From assembly GCA_033398695.1 (NCBI GenBank), contig CM065802.1:78664096-78728095 (forward strand): 64,000 nucleotides of DNA. The letters are read 5' to 3'. Below the pieces are notes generated by a model. That model had not been told where the DNA came from. It saw only the letters and a program-made list of their open reading frames with translations, and searched no databases. The stretch comes from Orobanche coerulescens (taxonomy: Eukaryota > Streptophyta > Magnoliopsida > Lamiales > Orobanchaceae). A program made the position numbers and the translations under genes. Shown in pieces: positions 34,259 to 46,018 of this stretch; position 1 is the stretch's first letter, and each line of letters starts with the position of its first letter.

Positions 34259-37200
34259 TTAAGAAACAAACAACTCAGGGTACCTAGCACGCATGCTATC
34301 CTCGGTTTCCCAAGTTGCCTCCTCGACACCGTGTCTCGACCACTGCACCTTGACCAAAGGGATGGTCTTATGCCTCAGTCGTTTCTCCCGATGCTCTAAA
34401 ATCTTCAAAGGACGCTCCTCAAAAGTAATATCCTCGGCGACATCAATCTCACCATAATCGATGACGTGACTAGGATCTGGGACATATTTCCTCAGCTGGG
34501 AAACATGAAAAACGCTATGAACATGCCTCAAGGCCGGAGGTAACGCCAAACGGTATGCCAACTCACCGAATCGCTCGAGAATCTCAAAGGGTCCAATAAA
34601 TCTAGGACTCAACTTCCCCTTCTTCCCGAAATGGAAAACCCCTCTCGTCGGCGACACCTTCAGCAAAACGTGATCTCCCACCTTGAATTCTAAAGGTCGA
34701 CGACGGACATCGGCATATGACTTCTGTCGACTCTGGGCAGTCAACATCCGTTCCCGAATCAATTCTATCTTCCATCTCGTCTCTAAAACGACATCCGGTT
34801 CGGTCCCAACCAAATCGGATGCCTCATTCCAACAAATCGGCGAACGACAACGCCACCCGTAGAGCGCCTCATACGGTGCCATCCGAATCGTCGCGTGCCA
34901 ACTATTGTTGTACATGAATTCGATTAATGGCAAATGCTCCTCCCAGTCGTTGCTCCAATCGAGAGCACAAGCACGCAACATGTCCTCGAATGTCTGGATA
35001 GTGCGTTCCGACTGTCCATCTGACTGGGGATGAAAAGAGGTGCTCAAATGCAAACGGGTACCCAACGCCTTATGAACCGCCTGCCAGAAGTACGATACAA
35101 AACGGCCATCACGATCCGAAACAATAGACTTCGGAGTACCGTTAAGCCTCACAATCTGCGTGATAAACACACGAGCCAACTTTTATGGACCCCAAGTGTC
35201 CTTGATGCCCAGAAAATGTGCCGACTTGGTCAGACGATCAACAATCACCCATACCATATTCATGCCCGACCTCGATCTCGGCAAATTCGTAACAAAATCC
35301 ATCGATATATCTTCCCATTTCTATTCTGGAACGGGAAGTGACTGCAATAACCCAGCCGGTCGCTGATGCTCGATTTTGACCTGCTGACAAGTCAAACATC
35401 TCGCTACAAACTGTGCGACCTCCACCTTCATATCATTCCACCAGAAATTCCTCCTCAGGTCCTTGTACATCTTACTCGAACCAGGATGAACGGAATAAGG
35501 TGTAGCATGGGCTTCACACAAAATACTCTGTCTCAATTCTGAGTCGTTCGGCACGCAAAGCCGACTCTGGAATCTCAAAATACCATCCTCGTGAATCACA
35601 AACCCAGGAGACTTTCCCTTAAGAACGTTCTCTCGGATTTGAGTAATCATCAGATCCTCTAATTGCTTCAGCTTAATTTCATCGATCAAAGACGACGAAA
35701 TCTCTAAAGCACAAAGTTGCCCGATAGCTCCAGGCAACAAAACCTCAACATCTAACTCGATCAAAGCCCGCCGAAGCTCAGATTGAGGCGTAAGGACCTC
35801 AAGCGTTCGCAACGCAATCGGTTTCCGACTCAAGGCGTCGGCCACGACGTTCGCCTTGCCCGGATGATAAAGGATTTCGAGGTCATAATACTTAATCAAT
35901 TCTAACCACCTCCCCTGCCTCATATTCAACTCCCGCTGAGTAAATATGTATTTCAGGCTCTTATGATCGGTAAAAATCTGACATGTAGATCCGAAAAGAT
36001 AGTGACGCCAGATCTTGAGTGCGAACACAACTGCCGCTAACTCCAAATCATGAGTAGGGTAGTTCAGCTCATACGGCCTCAACTGTCTCGACGCAAAGGC
36101 AATGGTTTTGCCGTGCTGCATCAATACGCACCCAAGACCCTGACCCGAAGCATCGCTATAAACGGCGAATCCCTCGTTGTCACATGGCAACGCCAAAACC
36201 GGAGCTGAAGTCAAACGCTTCTTCAGTTCCTCAAAACTCGACTGTCTCTCGTCATTCCAGACGAACTTCTCGGATTTCTGGAGTAACTGTGTAAGCGGCC
36301 GAGCTAGTTTTGAGAAACCCTCGACGAACCTACGGTAGTAGCCAGCCAAACCCAAGAAACTACGGACCTCCTTCACATTCGTGGGCGGTGCCCAATCCAA
36401 TACTGCCTCAATTTTCTGCGGATCCACACGAACTCCCTCGGCTGAAATCACGTGACCTAAGAACATCACTTCCTTCAGCCAGAACTCACATTTCGAGAAC
36501 TTCGCATAGAGTTGCTCGGTCCTCAAAATGTCTAACACTATCCGCAAATGATGGGCATGCTCTTCCTCATTCTTCGAATAGATAAGAATATCGTCAATGA
36601 AGACGACGACACACTTATCCAAATACTCGATAAAGACTTTGTTCATCAATTGCATGAACACCGCCGGCGCATTAGTTAACCCGAAAGGCATAACTACAGA
36701 CTCGTAATGTCCGTATCTCGTCCGAAAAGCTGTTTTCGGCACGTCGGACTCTCTCACTAGAAGCTGATAGTACCCCGATTTCAAATCAATCTTCGAGAAT
36801 ACCGCAACTCCCTGCAACTGGTCAAACAAGTCATCAATTCTCGGCAAGGGATACTTATTCTTGATGGTCACCTTGTTTAGTTCACGATAGTCGATACACA
36901 AACGTAGTGAACCATCATTCTTCCGCACAAACAGGACCGGTGCGCCCCAAGGCGAGGCGCTCGGTCGAACATACCCCGACTCAAGAAGCTCACTCAACTG
37001 CTTCTTCAACTCGGACATCTCTGAAGGTGCCATGCGATACGGCGCCTTCGAAATCGGAGCCGCACCCGGCTCTAACTCTATAGCAAACTCAACCTGACGA
37101 TCCGGTGGCAATCTCGGTAACTCGTCAGGAAATACATCAGGAAACTCACTAACGACTGGAATCGACGAAAGCTCGACTCCACCATCCTCCACCCTCAAGG

Positions 37201-37345
37201 CGTAGCACCAATAACCAGTACACCCCTTTTGTAGGAGTCTCATCGCCTTCAAGGCGTTAATAACAAATTTCTGATTTCCCCTCCTTCGCCCCGCGAAGGA
37301 GTACTCGGTGCCATCCTCGGCTAACATGGTGATGATCCTTGTGCG
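34259..37345 (-). pseudogene. Gypsy-C pol, 3' part: reverse transcriptase, RNase H, integrase, chromodomain
   Basis: From the D junction leftward: linker ([30 protein letters not shown]), reverse transcriptase ([30 protein letters not shown], catalytic FIDD), RNase H ([19 protein letters not shown]), integrase zinc region ([23 protein letters not shown]), integrase core (SDRDGRFV, DGQSERTIQ), C-terminal [19 protein letters not shown] and chromodomain-like VQWSRHGVEEATWE. Only two stops were found: 35321-35323 (TAG where relatives have Trp in PEWKWED) and 35183-35185 (TAA where relatives have Glu in WGPE). Open sequence to the right of 37345 belongs to element D and is not part of this gene. 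Confidence 0.93.
37341..37345. repeat. Target-site duplication of element D (left copy)
   Basis: GTGCG here is repeated exactly at 51858-51862. It flanks the whole three-LTR array, not the single units. Confidence 0.95.
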
Positions 37346-37864
37346 TGTAATATCCGCAATTTCGGATTTCCGGTAATTTTCTTTTTTCAGCGGAGGTCCT
37401 TTTCGACGACTAACTTGGGACCGTCTCGTCATTCTAAGAATGATTAATTCTGCACTTTTTGTCATCCGAGTTCGTTTCGGTATTGTTTTGTTGAGTTCCG
37501 TGTTTATTAACGACTTTTCCGCACTCGAGTTCGATTCTCGTGAATCTCGTTCAAAATTACTGTTTCGAGTTTCCCGTAAGTCCGTTTAACTTTGTTAGAC
37601 GTGTTGTGAACTTCGGTTTGGTTATTCGATCACGTATCGTGATTTTCGGACGTTTTGGGCCATTTTCGTAATTTCCCAAAGTTTGGGGTAATTACCTTCG
37701 GTTGTCGAATTTCGAGCCTTCGGGTGGTCGGAATCGTGTGTTCTATTAGCTCTTAGATTCGTCTTTGCGAGTACTTCGTAACCGTATCTTCGGTTCGTAT
37801 TCAGGTTCGGGTTTCGGGGTCGTTCGGATCGTCGTTGTGATTCTTCATTTTGTGCACGGAGGTC

Positions 37865-37998
37865 TTTGGTGACACAGGCGAAACGGCCTGGCAGCTGCCG
37901 GCGCCGTGTCTGCGACAGGTTGGCAGGGCAGCATCTGCCGAGACACGGCCGAGACACCCGGCCGGTGTGGGCGTTTCTTTGCGCCGTGTCCGGCAGCA
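37865..37998. promoter_or_regulatory. Palindrome block upstream of the D TATA box (LTR1)
   Basis: GC-rich block with GCCGTGTCTGC / GAGACACGGC arms, GCCGAGACACCCGGCC, and a final GCCGTGTCCGGC next to the TATA box. The core resembles Gypsy-B (CGTGTC / GACACG). The corresponding blocks in LTR2 (43695-43835) and LTR3 (49540-49665) have diverged far more than the rest of the LTRs. Confidence 0.7.
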
Positions 37999-37999
37999 G

Positions 38000-38007
38000 T
38001 ATAAATA
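38000..38007 (+). promoter_or_regulatory. Putative TATA box of D LTR1
   Basis: TATAAATA followed by TGGC. Counterparts: 43837-43844 in LTR2 and 49666-49673 in LTR3. Confidence 0.7.
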
Positions 38008-38989
38008 TGGCAGAGCAGTCGGGTTTCACTCATTTTTTCTCACTCGTTTTCTTCCATTCCGCGGCTGAAGCTTGATCAATCATGGAGGCATGTTGTTATA
38101 CAATAAATACATGAAGTTTTGAGGTTCATATCATCAATAATCCGTCCTATAACATCCTTTGATCGAGCGAATCAGGTCAGATTTTCTAGAAATCTAATTT
38201 TGGGGATTTTGGGTATTTTGTTCGATTTCGTCCGTTTAATCCGATTTAACTTAGGATTGTGATGTATTGATGATTATTTAGATGTATTGTATCATTTACC
38301 TTGTCATTCCATGGTTGGATCGTATCGATTCATTGTTTTGGTCGAGTTCTTGATCGACGCCTTGAAGGTGTCCGGTAAAATGTCATAGAGGGGTTTTCGG
38401 GCGTTCTACGATTATTCTTCCTCGTATGATCGATGATTTATTGATTATATGTTGTTAGGGTCGAATTCTTGTCAAGAACTCGAGTCGGAACCCTTCTGTT
38501 CGTTGTCTTCTTTGGGGTACGAGCTTCGCGGTCGAACCATGTTCTTCGGAGCGTTTGGTAGCAGTTATTAAGGCAAGTATCTTATTATACGACTTGTATC
38601 TTGCGACTAGTAATTACGTATGATATGTATGATGATTTTGCTTGCCTTCGTAATTATGTTCCGTTTGAGTTGGTTGTGTTTTCCGTAATTTGAAGGCTTT
38701 GCGATAATAGTGTTATATTAGTATACGTGTTAGGCGTTGTGCCATTTGTGCAGGATTGAGACGTACATATGGGGTGGTTGTACACTCGGTTGTGCAATGT
38801 ATTGTGTACCGAAGGTGTGTTATGTTGGTTATGTGTCATTGATTGGCGATAGTTGTTGCGAGTGTTGAGATTGTGTTATGTTCGTGGGATGTACGATTTT
38901 GTGGTGATCAATGTGATTGATTAATTGTGCTCATTGTTGTATGTAATGTGAATGTGAATATGAATATGTGTGTGACCGCTAAGTTCACT

Positions 38990-39450
38990 CGTGTTGGTTC
39001 GACGTGACCTACGAGGATTCGTGGCGGTGGACTACGGGGTTAGAACTTAGTGAGGTACTGAGGTCCAATCGTGCTGGTCTGACGAGGCCTACGATAACGC
39101 ATGGCAGTGGACCATGAGTTTCGGACACAGTACGTCCAACCGGGTGAGCTCGGCGGGGCTTACGGTGACACGTGGCGATGAACTACGGTGTCGGGGCGGT
39201 GTGTGTGATTGTTGTGATTGATATAGTCCGTGCGGGTTGTTAAGCCTACGAGAGACACGTGATGATCACGGTGTCGGAATTGCTTATGCAGTTAATAGTC
39301 CGTGCGGGTTGTTGAACCTACGGAGACACGTGACGGTGGATCACGGTGTCGGAATTGATTATGTTTGTTTAATTGTGCGTGGTGTAGTCCGTGTGGGTTG
39401 TTGAACCTACGGAGACACGTGATGTGGATCACGGTGTCATGAGCATGATT
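38990..39450 (+). repeat. Degenerate 60-bp-class tandem repeat in D LTR1
   Basis: About six related units, each with a CCTACG-like element, ACGTGRCAGTGGA and CACGGTGTCGG; the last three share GTCCGTGYGGGTTGTT. Equivalent arrays are at about 44822-45285 and 50644-51105. Confidence 0.8.
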
Positions 39451-40185
39451 ATTTTCAAATCAAAGTTTTGAAAGGAAAAGTTTTATGAAAATAAACGTTT
39501 CCGTATTGTAAAGCTGCTTAGTTATGAAACAAGATTTGGATTAAGGCCCTAAAGTTTTCGAAGGTTGTGTGAATCAGATTTGAGGTCTTAAAGGTTTTGA
39601 AAAAAAAAAAATTCCCGAGATGATAATCTTATTTTCGAATGCTTCATAGCTTATCTTCCCTTGTGAAAACCTCCCGGGAATATTTTGATACTTGATTATT
39701 ATATTGGATTCACGATTATTATTTGCTTGTTACATTTCATATGATTTGATACTTGCACTAGTAAAACAGTGGAGTTTTACTAACCCCCGAGTAATCGGGG
39801 GGTGGATGTCTGTTTGCGTCGGTACATGCGGTCGGGGAGCGATCACAGGATTGGCACAAGAGGATGGCGAGCTGCGATACTAATCATGAGTCGAGAGTTG
39901 TTTTGATTTTTGTTGTGTTGTCAGAGTTGATTTCAGTCTTCCACTGTATTGTATTTCGACCCCTGTGTGGGTAATGTTATTTAAGTCAGTTTTGTCGATT
40001 GGGTTGTGTGACCTCATCGGCCTGCGTATTCACGTGTAAGTGACCATATCGGTCTGTATCATTTTATTGTTTGACCCTGGCTGGGCAAGCATTTGGTTGT
40101 TTATGGATGTTTAGCTTGGTAGATCCTTGTGGAAAGGGTCTACGGCGTGTAATATTCCCTTATGGTTATGGGGGTGTTACATTTA

Positions 40186-40197
40186 TGGAATCAGAGC
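40186..40197 (+). other. Element D primer-binding site, copy 1
   Basis: TGGAATCAGAGC, one base from the tRNA-Met-type consensus, four bases after LTR1. Copy 2 is at 46023-46034 after LTR2. Confidence 0.87.
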
Positions 40198-41484
40198 TTA
40201 GGTTGCGGAAACCTAGGCTGTCGGGTCGAGTCAAGTCGTGATTTGTCGAGTAATGTGTTGTTTGGTCGTTCGAGTCGTCAGGTGACAAGTTGAGTTGTGC
40301 GTAGTCACAATGTGTCGATTATGTTGTCGGACGAGATTAGTATCGTGGGCGACCGTCACCTCCGTGCGACCTGTGGATGTAAGTCTCCTCCTTTATGCGT
40401 AATACCTGTGTATCTCGATTTTATCTTAGTGAGTTAATTGCGGTGCATAATTTTATTTACACAGTATTGTGTAATATAGTTGTGTTTAATACTTGTGACA
40501 CATAGTATGTGTATAGAACTGGGCACATTATTGTTTTATCTTTGAACCACCGGGTGGGGTGGTATGTTGTGAAAGTTTTAAACCTTGATGGGTTTCGAAT
40601 AGGTGCAAGCGGTAGAGTTTGTGAGAAACTCAGATGAATGATTTTCTTTGTGTGTTTAAACTTGATACCACGAGATGCATTTGATTGAATTGGCGACCAC
40701 AGTTTCCATTTGAGTATGTGGTTTTAAATTATTGTTTTTGGAATGTTGTAATTTTTGTCCGCTATGGGTAAGTTTGAGAATGTTCCTGAAGGACTTTACA
40801 GTTTGAGAATTTTGTGGAAATCGATTTTTGGAAAATATTTTGGTGGTGCGGTCAAACCATGGTTTATATGGAATTTTTAAAATTTGTTAAATTTTGACAA
40901 ATGGGCCGTGTATTTTCAAATGACACAATCAGCCGGTATTTGAAAAATGTGTTTTGAAATACTTCGGACATTGTAAAATATTACCGTCGTTTTGGTTATG
41001 AACTAAAGGATTTTGGAAAATTTCTGTTTTTCAAAAAAACATTGGCTTACGTAAATTAGAACATTATGTATTGAGGTTAAGTCGTGCAGTGAGTTGCTAT
41101 ATTATTATTCTCGTCAGAAAATCTGGGTTGTATGCCCAAGTGGCGGGATACGTTGTTAGGTATCGTTCCCCACTCCAATGATCGAGGTATTAAACAAACT
41201 GTTTTCAAAATTTCATCCCAGTAAAATCTTTCAAACTCGCGAATTTTTTTTTATATTATCATTCGAACAAATACCTCGATAAACTTGTTTTTTTTTTTTA
41301 AGAATATTATCGGTGTTGGACCACAATGGTATGCTTAATGTTTTAACCGTGTATGCTGAGGTATAGGTCGTACATCATTGTCAATGTGAACGTGTGAATA
41401 TTGCATTATGCTGCTGATTGTGGGCTTATGCCGATTATGTGAGGTTTGTTTTATCTTGTTATTCCGATTGGTTCTCCGTTCAGT
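40198..41484 (+). other. Element D leader, copy 1
   Basis: About 1.29 kb without a credible gene. Copy 2 at 46035-47319 is nearly identical. Confidence 0.7.
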
Positions 41485-42576
41485 ATGCTAAGGGGTCGAG
41501 GCCGTGGTCGTGGTGGTGGTCGTAATCGGGAGCAGGAGAGGGTGACTCCCTCCTTGCCGAGTACCAATCAGCTCAGTACAGATCAGGGACATTCGACTAG
41601 CGTTAATGTTGACGTTGGCGCCGCCACCATCCTTCGTCAGGTGGTTGACCAGTTAGTGCAGATGAATCAGGCCGTACGTCGGGATGAGAACCCAAATAGG
41701 GATAACAGAACTAGTAAGTGGTTGCGAGATGTGATGAAGATGCACCGCCCGTTTTGTGGGTTAAATCGACTTGTTAGGTTGGGAAAACTAGATCTTCAGT
41801 TGAATGAGAATATTTGATCTTTGTAGCTTGTCAGGATGATAGGAGGGTACCCATTGCTCGATACACCTTTCGACAAAGAAGCTGCAGACTGGTGGCACGC
41901 TGTAGTGCCTGCAGATCGTACACCTACATGGGTTGAGTTTAAGACTGCCATGGAGGCAGAGTATTGCCCGTTGCCTGTTCGTGAACGCAGAATCGTTGAG
42001 TTTTTCTCGGCTACGCCCCAGGATGTATCAATATCCCAGGCGATAGTCGATTATAATCGACAGTTGGCTTATGTTCGGGATCAAGTGAGAAGTGAAGTGG
42101 ACAAGGTCCGATATTTCAATATGCGCATGAAACCCCATATCCGTGAGAGTATGGCTCCGCTTATGTGTACCACCCTGAAAGAATATCAGGACCGAGCTTT
42201 AGCCATTGAGATGGCTGTTTCTGTGTCGGAATCTAGTTCAGAGAGTAAGAGACAGAAGACCTCAAGAAATTTTTCATGAGGCCAGAGAAGTGAGATCCAT
42301 GAGCCAGTTGCTACGCATTTTTCTTCTGGGAGCACTCCTCGTTCAGTTGACCAGTCTAAGAACCGTACTCCAGAGGCGAGTAAGACGATCGGTGTGAAGA
42401 CCTGCTTTAACTGCAGTCGTGTAGGCCATGCGAGACAAAATTGTCGTTCGCCACCGGTTAATTGTTTTAAGTGCGGCCAACTGGGGCACCAAGCGGTGCA
42501 TTGTGAGACCGTTGCCAAGATGTTCGGGAATCGGGTTTTCGTTCCTACTCGGGGAGGGCCCGGTGGTGTCCAGTGA
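41485..42576 (+). pseudogene. Element D gag, copy 1
   Basis: ATG at 41485 (MLRGRGRGRGGGRN), then a capsid region homologous to the Gag of A and C: DWWHAVVPADRTPTW, YCPLPVRERRIVEFFS, VRYFNMRMKPHIRESM, and a C-terminal ESSSESKRQKT segment. Two zinc knuckles close it (CFNCSRVGHARQNC at about 42403-42444 and CFKCGQLGHQAVHC at about 42463-42504), ending at TGA 42574-42576. The frame is lost near 41740-41835 and there is a TGA at 42277-42279 after NFS. Comparison with copy 2 shows the breaks fall at CAG/CTG-rich sites. Expected role: particle formation and RNA packaging. Non-functional as written. Confidence 0.88.
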
Positions 42577-43194
42577 TGTAGTGTATCGTACTTTGTGCTG
42601 TAATTCGTGTTGAAATTGATATTTGTTGCGTTAACTTTTTGGTTTTGTTTGTATTCTATCATGATGTTTTATTTTAAGTTTCTGATATTTGTTGCGTTAA
42701 CTTTTTGGTTTTGTTTGTATTCTATCATGATGTTTTATTTTAAGTTTCGGGACGAAACTTAATTTTAATAGGATAGAATGTAATATCAGGTATTCTCGTT
42801 TTCCGTTATCTTGAATTGTTTGTGTTTTCACGTCGGACATTTTCTTGTTGATGAGAATCGGAATGATTTCTATCGTAATACTCTATTTGTTTCTATCACA
42901 TAGCCGTTTTAGTCGGGTGCGACTTGTTGTCGCGTACGTTTCTTTGATTAAATGTGTGCATATGATGTGGTATGTGATGCGTCGTTAATTGATCGTTATT
43001 GTTTTGAATCATTGCCGGTGGCGTTGCTATGGTCGTCGTGGGGCGTGTTTTCCACTGTATATTCTTTCGTATTGCTTGTAACGTTTCGCCGTTGGCGCGA
43101 TTTTCGGTTCTTGTGTATCTCGTTGAGTTTTCTGGATATTGCTTCTCCTACTTGATTTAAGTTTCGGACGAAACTTCTTTTAAGGAGGGTAGAA
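42577..43194 (+). other. Element D 3' untranslated region, copy 1, with a second degenerate polypurine/LTR start
   Basis: Holds a direct repeat of about 66 bp (GATATTTGTTGCGTTAAC at 42619 and 42685). At 42745-42795 AAGTTTCGGGACGAAACTT is followed by TTTTAATAGGATAGAA and TGTAATATC, imitating a polypurine tract plus LTR start, about 400 bp before the real ones (inverted repeat about 43160-43176, tract 43178-43194). No pol sequence is present. Confidence 0.8.
43178..43194 (+). other. Element D polypurine tract, copy 1
   Basis: TTTTAAGGAGGGTAGAA directly before LTR2; copy 2 is at 49003-49019 before LTR3. Confidence 0.87.
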
Positions 43195-46018
43195 TGTAAT
43201 ATCCGCAATTTCAGTTTCCGGTAATTTTCTTTTTTCGGCGGAGGTCCGTTTGACGACTCGCTTGGGACCTTCGTCATTCGAGAATGATTAATTCTGCACT
43301 TTTGTCATCCGAGTTCGTTTCGGTATTGTTTTGTTGAGTTCCGTGTTTATTAACGACTTTTTCTTTCGAGTTCGATTCTCGTGAATCTCGTTCAAAATTA
43401 CTGTTTGAGTTTCCCGTAAGTCCGTTTAACTTTGTTAGACGTGTTGTGAACTTCGGTTTGGTTATTCGATCACGTATCGTGATTTTGGACGTTTTGGGCC
43501 ATTTTCGTAATTTCCCAAAGTTTGGGGTAATTACCTTCGGTTGTCGAATTTCGAGCCTTCGGGTGGTCGGAATCATGTGTTCTATTAGCTCTTAGATTCG
43601 TCTTTGCGAGTACTTCGTAACCGTATCTTGGTTCGTATTCGAGTTCGGGTTTCGGTCGTTCGGATCGTCGTTGTGATTCTTCATTTTGTGCACGGAGGTC
43701 TGCTGGTGACACAAGCGAAGCGGCCAAAACGGCGCCGGCCAGCGCCGTGTCTGCCGGGTCGGCCAGACGGCAACTGCGAGACACGGCCGAGACACCCGGC
43801 CGGTGTGGGCCGTTTCTTTGCGCCGTGTCCGGCCGATATAAATATGGCGAAGCGATCGGGTTTCACTCATTTTTTCTCACTCGTTTTCTTCCATTCCGCG
43901 GCTGAAGCTTGATCAATCATGGAGGCATGTTGTTATACAATAAATCCATGAAGTTTTGAGGTTCATATCATCAATAATCCGTCCTATAACATCCTTTGAT
44001 CGAGCGAATCAGGTCAGATTTTCTAGAAATCTAATTTTGGGGATTTTGGGTATTTTGTTTGATTTCGTCCGTTTAATCCGATTTAACTTAGGATTGTGAT
44101 GTATTGATGATTATTTAGATGTATTGTATCATTTACCTTGTAATTCCATGGTTGGATCGTATCGATTCATTGTTTTGGTCGAGTTCTTGATCGACGCCTT
44201 GAAGGTGTCCGGTAAAATGTCATAGAGGGGTTTTCGGGCGTTCTACGATTATTCTTCCTCGTATGATCGATGGTTTATTGATTATATGTTGTTAGGGTCG
44301 AATTCTTGTCAAGAACTCGAGTCGGAACCCTTCCGTTCGTTGTCTTCTTTGGGGTACGAGCTTCGCGGTCGAACCATGTTCTTCGGAGCGTTTGGTAGCA
44401 GTTATTAAGGCAAGTATCTTATTATACGACTTGTATCTTGCGACTAGTAATTACGTATGATATGTATGATGATTTTGCTTGCCTTCGTAATTATGTTCCG
44501 TTTGAGTTGGTTGTGTTTTCCGTAATTTGAAGGCTTTGCGATAATAGTGTTATATTAGTATACGTGTTAGGCGTTGTGCCATTTGTGCAGGATTGAGACG
44601 TACATATGGGGTGGTTGTACACTCGGTTGTGCAATGTATTGTGTACCGAAGGTGTGTTATGTTGGTTATGTGTCGTTGATTGACGATAGTTGTTGCGAGT
44701 GTTGAGATTGTGTTATGTGCGTGGGATGTACGATTTTGTGGTGATCAATGTGATTGATTAATTGTGCTCATTGTTGTATGTAATGTGAATGTGAATATGA
44801 ATATGTGTGTGACCGCTAAGTTCACTCGTGTTGGTTCGACGGGACCTACGAGGATTCGTGGCAGTGGACTACGGGGTCAGAACTTAGTGAGTGCGAGGTC
44901 AATCGTGCGGTGCAGCGAGGCCTACGATAACGCATGGCAGTGGACCATGAGTTTCGGACACAGTACGTCCAACCGGGTGAGCTCGATGGGGCTTACGGTG
45001 ACACGTGGCAGTGGACTACGGTGTCAGGACGGTGTGTGTGATTGTTGTGATTGATATAGTCCGTGCGGGTTGTTAAGCCTACGGAGACATGTGACAGTGG
45101 ATCACGGTGTCGGAATTGCTTATGTCTGGTTAATAGTCCGTGCGGGTTGTTGAACCTACGGATACACGTGACAGTGGATCACGGTGTCGGAATTGATTAT
45201 GTTTGTTTAATTGTGCGTGGTGTAGTCCGTGTGGGTTGTTGAACCTACGGAGACACGTGACAGTGGATCACGGTGTCATGAGCATGATTATTTTCAAATC
45301 AAAGTTTTGAAAGGAAAAGTTTTATGAAAATAAACGTTTCCCGTATTGTAAACTGCTTAGTTATGAAACAAGATTTGGATTAAGGCCCTAAAGTTTTTCG
45401 AAAGGTTTTGTGAATCAGGACTTGAGGTCTTAAAGGTTTTGAAAATATAAAAATTTCCCGAGATGATAATCTTATTTTCGAATGCTTCATAGCTTATCTT
45501 CCCTTGTGAAAACCTCCCGGGAATATTTTGATACTTGATTATTATATTGGATTCACGATTATTATTTGCTTGTTACATTTCATATGATTTGATACTTGCA
45601 CTAGTAAAGCAAGGAGTTTTACTAACCCCAGTAATCGGGGTGGATGTCTGTTTGCGTCGGTACATGCGGTTCGGGGCGATCACAGGATTGGCACAAGAGG
45701 ATGGCGAGCTGCGATACTAATCATGAGTCGGGAGTTGTTTTGATTTTTGTTGTGTTGTCAGAGTTGATTTCAGTCTTCCGCTGTATTCTATTTCGACCCC
45801 TGTGTGGGTAATGTTATGTAAGTCAGTTTTTTCGATTGGGTTGTGTGACCTCATCGGTCTGTGTATTCACGTATAAGTGACCATATCAGTCTGTATCATT
45901 TTATTGTTTGACCCTGGCTGGGCAAGCATTTGGTTGTTTATGGATGTTTAGCCTGGTAGATCCTTGTGGAAAGGGTCTACGGCGTGTAATATTCCCTTAT
46001 GGTTATGGGGGTGTTACA
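43195..46018 (+). repeat. Element D LTR2 (central)
   Basis: 2,824 bp, TGTAATATCCGC...GGTGTTACA, bounded by the tract of copy 1 and the primer site of copy 2 with no extra bases. At most sites I compared where LTR1 and LTR3 differ it agrees with LTR3, but near its end it shares CCCTGGCTGGG and TACGGCGTG with LTR1. Confidence 0.94.

Larger units (their letters stand above)
37346..40181 (+). repeat. Element D LTR1
   Basis: 2,836 bp. Contains a palindrome block (37865-37998), TATA box (38000-38007), a 60-bp-class tandem repeat (38990-39450) and a CCCCCGAGTAATCGGGG inverted repeat (39784-39800). It differs from LTR2 and LTR3 at sites where those two agree, for example CAGCGGAGGTCCTTTT near its start. 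Confidence 0.95.

Noticed and set aside
37346..37465. Apparent N-terminal extension of Gypsy-C pol
   Set aside because: The open frame crosses the insertion junction; residues beyond 37345 come from the antisense strand of the D LTR.
42612..42750. New small gene in the D 3' region (hydrophobic open frame, clearer at 48427-48720)
   Set aside because: The frame is built from a 66-bp direct duplication and AT-rich sequence; it is likely untranslated.
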